Assembly (NCBI GenBank): GCA_910579425.1
Contig: CAJTVL010000122.1
Span: 1-9,703 of the forward strand
Direction: 5' to 3'
DNA from: an uncultured Lachnospiraceae bacterium
GTDB lineage: Bacteria; Bacillota; Clostridia; Lachnospirales; Lachnospiraceae
DNA length: 9,703 bases
Position 1 is the first letter of the stretch, and every line of letters begins with the position of its first letter. Shown one piece after another: positions 5,708 through 9,703 of this stretch. The position numbers were made by a program, and so were the translations under genes. The notes under the pieces are model-generated. The model was not told where the DNA came from. It made no database searches and saw only the letters and a list, made by a program, of their open reading frames with translations.

Positions 5708-7366
5708 TTACTCATCTCGCGGTGAAATGTCAATGACTTCATTGAGTCCGTAGCCTTCCCTGTACTCCAAAGTAATGGAGTCCCCCTCCTGATAACGGAT
5801 AATTTGGAGCAGGGCTGCGTTTGACAGATCAATATCATAGATGTCCTCCCGGCCCTCCAGACACAGATAATAGTGGGTATTTCCCTCCAGAACCACGGGA
5901 GAAATGCTCTCTATTTTCCCGCTGACGCTTTTGCCTGCCGAGGCAGATTCGCTTACAATACCGTTGGTGCTCAGAAGCCCTGTATAATTCCGCTCACATT
6001 CCTGAACCGTATCCCCAATGGCAACCCACTGGTACTTCTGGACATTCACCATAGCATACTTTTTCACCAGGCCCGCGCCGTCTTTGAGAGCCATAAAATA
6101 AGTGGGCTCATCCGCAATATTGAGAAGAAGCGGGAAGGTGGCGCGGTATCCCAGATTCTGCACCTGGCCTTCCGCGGAGGACATGGCCGAGTCTTCGATG
6201 GCTCCCTCCACCTTGTAGGAACGGGTTTCCATGGTGCGCTGGTTCATCAGCACAAAGCCCACATTGGACTGGTCGCCGCTGACGCTTGTGATTCCGGTGT
6301 AGACCCACACATCATCCTCAAGGGCAATATAATTGTAGCCGTTGGTAGACTGAAGGCAGTCTTTCTGTCCCAGCATGGAATTCCAGTATCCATGCTTGAG
6401 GAGCCCTGAATAATCATAAAGCCTTACAAGCAGCTCTGCGGAGTACACCTTGTCAATCCAGGAAGGCACATCCTCCACCGCATAGTCGACGCATTCCCCG
6501 GTCTGGGCATTGCACAGCACTACCCTGCCTACGGTCTGGCCGCCAAAAAGGCCGATATTAAATTTTTTTACAGGACACACCCAGTACGGAGTCCCCTCCT
6601 CGTCAATCTCAAAAAAGATTTGATCGTCAAAAATATAGGTGGGGAACCGAAACCGCAGATGGCGGTAAAGATTTCGGTTAAAATATTCTCCCTTGGAGTA
6701 TTTGATCCCTTCCGAGAGCTTCACGCACTCTGTATTCTGAGTCGTCATGTCGATCAGGATATAGGCCGGAATCCCGTTTTTCTGGTTGGTCAGCCACTTA
6801 ATCGGGCTTGCATAGGTCAGGGGAGTCACCCGGACAGGCTTTCCCTGGTAATTGATTTGGGAATAATCCCCGGAAACCTCAAACTGGGAAACCATATCCA
6901 CCATACTTCCCATCTTCCTGTTGCCCAGCAAAGAGGCGGAGTCCCTGTCCAGCAGGGGGATGGTCTTGTAATCGACCTCCTTAATGTCGTCTGTAAACTC
7001 CCGCTCCTCAATGGTGAGAAGCCGCTGGTATTTCGCGGCATTGAAGAAAGGAGATGACAAAAGTGAGCCGATCACATAAAAAAGCCCCAACAGGATCAAA
7101 AGGATTGCCAGGGCTTTAAAGACAAGCCCAAACTCCTTAAACCGGAACCGGAAAGCCCGGATGCCCTCCACCGTATCCGCCCCGCTTTTTTGCAGTTGTT
7201 TCAGCCCTGAAAGCAGCATCAGAACAAACACAAGGAATAAAATAACGCCCCAGGTTCCTTTGGAATGGAGATTGATTGCCGGAATCGTCACATAGTAATA
7301 GACGCCCAGAAAAGCAATTCCAAGAAGAACCAGAAGGATGGTTCTCAGCATTTTCTTTTTATCCAT
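5708..7366 (-). CDS. 552-aa three-TM membrane protein with large extracytoplasmic domain, function unknown
   Basis: The ATG at 7366 (MDKKKMLRT) follows AAAGGA at 7 bases. The frame stays open upstream to an ATG at 7480, but that would start inside the EF-G-like gene's terminator and before the likely promoter. Membrane spans are predicted near residues 7-25, 37-54 and 82-103. The basic N-terminus and the basic loop at 55-80 (KQLQK to RFRFK) place both inside, so the 450-residue C-terminal part should lie outside the membrane. That part is beta-rich and includes GTPYWVCPV (258-266) and VVLCNAQTGECVDY (282-295), a turn pattern that loosely recalls PepSY-type repeats. A final domain resembles a small beta-barrel (SGKIESI to the end). 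I do not recognise a named family. It lies upstream of leuS with no terminator between, so they are probably cotranscribed at least in part. Confidence 0.8.
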   Translation of the reverse strand: MDKKKMLRTILLVLLGIAFLGVYYYVTIPAINLHSKGTWGVILFLVFVLMLLSGLKQLQKSGADTVEGIRAFRFRFKEFGLVFKALAILLILLGLFYVIGSLLSSPFFNAAKYQRLLTIEEREFTDDIKEVDYKTIPLLDRDSASLLGNRKMGSMVDMVSQFEVSGDYSQINYQGKPVRVTPLTYASPIKWLTNQKNGIPAYILIDMTTQNTECVKLSEGIKYSKGEYFNRNLYRHLRFRFPTYIFDDQIFFEIDEEGTPYWVCPVKKFNIGLFGGQTVGRVVLCNAQTGECVDYAVEDVPSWIDKVYSAELLVRLYDYSGLLKHGYWNSMLGQKDCLQSTNGYNYIALEDDVWVYTGITSVSGDQSNVGFVLMNQRTMETRSYKVEGAIEDSAMSSAEGQVQNLGYRATFPLLLNIADEPTYFMALKDGAGLVKKYAMVNVQKYQWVAIGDTVQECERNYTGLLSTNGIVSESASAGKSVSGKIESISPVVLEGNTHYYLCLEGREDIYDIDLSNAALLQIIRYQEGDSITLEYREGYGLNEVIDISPRDE

Positions 7367-7373
7367 AAATCTT

Positions 7374-7379
7374 TCCTTT
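7374..7379 (-). promoter_or_regulatory. Ribosome binding site that fixes the start of the 552-aa gene
   Basis: On the minus strand AAAGGA lies 7 bases before the ATG at 7366, within a purine-rich run. The longer frame starting at 7480 has no such site and overlaps a terminator, so the shorter product is preferred. Confidence 0.75.
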
Positions 7380-7436
7380 CTTTTAGTTTTTGTTGAGACA
7401 TAAGGGCAGTCCGCAAAACGTGCCGCCTTTTGCTTT

Positions 7437-7465
7437 ATTATACAGTTTTTTCTATTAAAATACAA
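7437..7465 (-). promoter_or_regulatory. Sigma-A-type promoter for the membrane protein-leuS unit
   Basis: On the minus strand a perfect TATAAT (7442-7437) is preceded 17 bases upstream by TTGTAT (7465-7460), a weak -35. The -35 abuts the terminator of the EF-G-like gene. Transcription would start near 7430, leaving a leader of about 64 bases. A small hairpin, GCAAAA (7413-7418) with TTTTGC (7428-7433), lies at the start of that leader. No T-box sequence is present. Confidence 0.6.
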
Positions 7466-7467
7466 CA

Positions 7468-7496
7468 GGATGCTGCACACCCCATACGCAGCATCC
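7468..7496 (-). terminator. Intrinsic terminator of the EF-G-like gene
   Basis: A perfect 9-bp stem, GGATGCTGC (7468-7476) with GCAGCATCC (7488-7496), has an 11-base loop. On the minus strand it is followed by the T-rich tail TGTTGTATTTTAAT. It lies 39 bases past the stop of the EF-G-like gene. Confidence 0.8.
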
Positions 7497-7535
7497 CGTC
7501 ATGTTCTTTGCCTTCTCTAAAAAGAATTTCTTTCC

Positions 7536-9626
7536 TTAATCCTCCGCGCCTTCCGCTACCTTGGCAGCCCTTGCAGCAACTTCCTTTTCCTGAATATCGC
7601 TGGGAGCCTGCTCATAGCGGGAGAATTCATATTCATAATTCCCCCGGCCGCCGGTCATGGAGCGTAGATCCGTACAGTAGCCAAAGAGTCCCATCATGGG
7701 AACATCCGCCTCGATCACCTGCTTGCCGCCGGGGGCAGGATTCATGCCCAGAACTCTTCCGCGTCTCTTGTTCAGATCTCCCATAACATCACCTGTATAG
7801 GAGTCCGGAACAGTTACTTTCAGGGAGACAATTGGCTCTAACAAAACAGGACTTGCCTCCATAAAGCCTTTCTTGAAAGCCTGAATCGTGGCCATCTTGA
7901 AGGCCATCTCCGAAGAGTCAACCGGATGATAGGAACCGTCATAAAGAATTGCCTTCACGCCCACTACCGGATAAGCAGCCAAAGGTCCCTTTAAGACAGA
8001 ATCCTGGATTCCCTTTTCCACTGCCGGGAAATAATTCTTGGGAACGGCTCCGCCTACTACCTGCTGTTCAAATACGTAAACCTCCCCTAAATCACCCAAA
8101 GGCTCGAATTTCATCTTAACGTGACCGTACTGGCCATGTCCGCCCGACTGTTTCCTGTACTTGTATTCCACATCGGAGGTCTTGCGGATGGTTTCCCGGA
8201 AGGCAACCTTGGGCTCTGTGAGTTCAATTTCAACCTTATATTCATTCAAAAGCTTACTGGAAATAACCTCTAAGTGAAGGTCGCCCATTCCATAGAGAAG
8301 CATCTGCCTGTTCTCGGAATCGTTGACATACTTCATGGTCTGATCTTCATGAGAGATCTTCTGCAGGGCCTGGGAAATCTTATCCACATCCCCTTTGTTT
8401 TTGGGATTATAGCGCTTATATGTATAAGGCTTTGGCATCTCCCATTTTCCGTATTTGATGGTGGTAGCCTTGGTGGAAAGGCTGTCTCCTGTCCTTGCGG
8501 CCGTGAGCTTGGCCAGGGCGCCGATGTCTCCGGCGTGGAGCTCTTTTACCTCGATGGGCTTGCTGCCCTGGAGCACATAGAGCTTGCCGATCTTCTCTTC
8601 CACATCTTTGTCCACATTATAAATCACATCATCGGTCTTTAACACACCGGAATTTACCTTAATCAGAGAGTATTTACCGATAAAAGGATCCACAATGGTC
8701 TTCCAAATATAAGCGGATTTTGCTTTGGAGAAATCATAGTCCGCATGGTAAATGTCGTTGGTTTTTAAATTGATTCCTGCAATTTCCCTGTTTTCGGGGC
8801 TGGGGAAGTATTTGATAATATCGTCTAAGAGGGTGTACATCCCCTGGCACAGAACGCTGGATCCCATCGTCATAGGCACGATACTTCCGTCGCATACATT
8901 CGTCCGCAGGGCGGCTCTGATCTCGGCGTCAGAGAAAGTCTCCCCGCTGAAATAACGCTCCATCATCTCCTCGCTGGTCTCTGCCACCGCTTCCATCAGA
9001 GTGTCACGGCAGATCTGAAGATTGGGCTTGTTATATTCAGGAACCTCGCATTCAACCACTTCCTTGCCCTGCCATCTGTTTCCGGTTTCGGTGATCACAT
9101 TGACATATCCCACAAACTTTTCGTTTTCGCGGATGGGCAGATGAAAGGGAGCCATCTTCTTGCCGAACTGCTCGGTCATATCCTCTACTACCTGACGGAA
9201 AGAGGCGTTATCCACGTCCATATTGCTTACATATACCATTCTGGGCAGCTTATATTTCTCGCACAGCTCCCAGGCCTTCTGAGCGCCGACCTCTACCCCG
9301 GCCTTGCCGTTCACCACGATAATTGCGGCCCCTGCAGCACTGATCGCTTCTTCCATCTCTCCGGCAAAATCAAAAAAGCCGGGAGCGTCCAACAAATTAA
9401 TCTTATATCCTTCCCATTCGATGGGAACTACGGAAGTACTGATTGAAATTTTTCTTTTCTGTTCTTCCTTTCCAAAATCGCTGACGGTATTCCCATCGTC
9501 TACCTTACCCATTCTCGATGTGATACCTGACAAATATGCCATAGCTTCCACCAGGCTGGTCTTACCAGCCCCGCCGTGTCCCAGCAAAGCTACATTTCTG
9601 ATTTTGTCAGTTGTGTAAATATTCAT
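7536..9626 (-). CDS. EF-G-like translation GTPase (EF-G2/FusA2-type paralogue)
   Basis: The 696-residue protein has the full five-domain EF-G layout: G domain, domain II, domain III, domain IV with SGGHGQYGHV (494-503) and the tip loop DGSYHPVDSSE (563-573), and domain V (PDSYTGDVMGDLNKRRGRVLGM, 607-628). Domain IV, which enters the ribosomal A site during translocation, looks intact. The GTPase motifs differ from canonical EF-G. G1 is normal (GHGGAGKT, 16-23). Switch I reads RKIS (58-61) where EF-G has RGIT. G3 reads DAPGFFDF (80-87) where EF-G has DTPGHVDF, so the catalytic His is Phe84. G4 reads SNMD (134-137) where EF-G has NKMD. Loss of that His is typical of the EF-G-like paralogue group, which is separate from the main fusA of the str operon. 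No rpsL, rpsG or tuf lies nearby. The ATG at 9626 follows GGAGGAG at 5 bases. Substrate and cellular role are not established by sequence. Confidence 0.9.
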   Translation of the reverse strand: MNIYTTDKIRNVALLGHGGAGKTSLVEAMAYLSGITSRMGKVDDGNTVSDFGKEEQKRKISISTSVVPIEWEGYKINLLDAPGFFDFAGEMEEAISAAGAAIIVVNGKAGVEVGAQKAWELCEKYKLPRMVYVSNMDVDNASFRQVVEDMTEQFGKKMAPFHLPIRENEKFVGYVNVITETGNRWQGKEVVECEVPEYNKPNLQICRDTLMEAVAETSEEMMERYFSGETFSDAEIRAALRTNVCDGSIVPMTMGSSVLCQGMYTLLDDIIKYFPSPENREIAGINLKTNDIYHADYDFSKAKSAYIWKTIVDPFIGKYSLIKVNSGVLKTDDVIYNVDKDVEEKIGKLYVLQGSKPIEVKELHAGDIGALAKLTAARTGDSLSTKATTIKYGKWEMPKPYTYKRYNPKNKGDVDKISQALQKISHEDQTMKYVNDSENRQMLLYGMGDLHLEVISSKLLNEYKVEIELTEPKVAFRETIRKTSDVEYKYRKQSGGHGQYGHVKMKFEPLGDLGEVYVFEQQVVGGAVPKNYFPAVEKGIQDSVLKGPLAAYPVVGVKAILYDGSYHPVDSSEMAFKMATIQAFKKGFMEASPVLLEPIVSLKVTVPDSYTGDVMGDLNKRRGRVLGMNPAPGGKQVIEADVPMMGLFGYCTDLRSMTGGRGNYEYEFSRYEQAPSDIQEKEVAARAAKVAEGAED

Positions 9627-9650
9627 ATAAGCTCCTCCATTTTAAGCATT

Positions 9651-9696
9651 GAGCGGTCTCGGAAACTCTTTAAGCCCGAATTTCCGCTCTTTTTTC
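9651..9696 (+). other. Inverted repeats with a T-run upstream of the EF-G-like gene
   Basis: GAGCGG (9651-9656) can pair with CCGCTC (9684-9689), followed on the plus strand by a six-T run (9690-9695), a terminator-like arrangement with a long 27-base loop. A competing stem, CGGAAA (9660-9665) with TTTCCG (9681-9686), shares bases 9684-9686 with it. On the minus strand both fall in the 5' leader of the EF-G-like gene, just before its ribosome binding site. Whether this is a terminator for antisense or upstream transcription, or a leader structure, cannot be told here. Confidence 0.35.
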
Positions 9697-9703
9697 ATGT
9701 TCT

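Noticed and set aside
5873..6409. Plus-strand frame of 178 codons opposite the 552-aa membrane protein gene
   Set aside because: There is no ribosome binding site and no recognisable protein, and the minus-strand frame is longer with a clear start and terminator context.
7367..7480. N-terminal extension of the 552-aa membrane protein to 590 residues
   Set aside because: It would start inside the terminator of the EF-G-like gene and upstream of the likely promoter, with no ribosome binding site. The ATG at 7366 has one.

Overview
The window looks like chromosomal DNA from a Clostridia-type Firmicute, most likely a gut Lachnospiraceae. The evidence is strong AGGAGG-type ribosome binding sites, short U-tailed hairpin terminators, moderate GC, and small Cys/Gly-rich and zinc-ribbon membrane proteins of a kind common in that family. 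Species cannot be named from the sequence. No tRNA, rRNA, CRISPR array or mobile element was seen, and no gene-free stretch exceeds about 200 bases.

Layout, left to right. (1) The 3' part of a plus-strand gene for a helical, acidic protein enters from the left edge (1-386). (2) It converges on a three-gene minus-strand operon (1765 down to 435). This encodes a zinc-ribbon/DUF4190-like membrane protein, a DUF2752 membrane protein and a small Tic20/DUF4870-like membrane protein, with overlapping or nearly abutting reading frames. A perfect 10-bp inverted repeat across the end of the first gene is the likely shared terminator. (3) A divergent intergenic region (1766-1963) holds a good sigma-A-type promoter for that operon and, facing right, a sigma-K-like promoter. 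(4) Two plus-strand transcription units follow. One is a 77-aa protein with 13 cysteines and a duplicated module, with its own terminator. The other is a pair of overlapping genes for a Met-rich 187-aa protein and an 89-aa charged helical protein. (5) A bidirectional terminator (3170-3199) separates them from a minus-strand block. In transcription order (right to left) that block is an EF-G-like translation GTPase (9626 to 7536), a terminator, a 552-aa three-TM membrane protein of unknown function (7366 to 5708), and leucyl-tRNA synthetase (5649 to 3235).

How the genes may work together. The right half is translation housekeeping (leuS and an EF-G paralogue) with one unrecognised envelope protein. 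leuS has no room for a T-box leader and probably depends at least partly on transcription through the membrane-protein gene. The most unusual part is 1890-3142. A Cys/Gly/Asn-rich peptide and a Met-rich/Cys-containing protein with a coupled partner both sit behind promoter-like sequences resembling mother-cell sporulation sigma factors. A spore-coat or spore-surface role is a hypothesis resting on these short motifs and on composition; it is not demonstrated.
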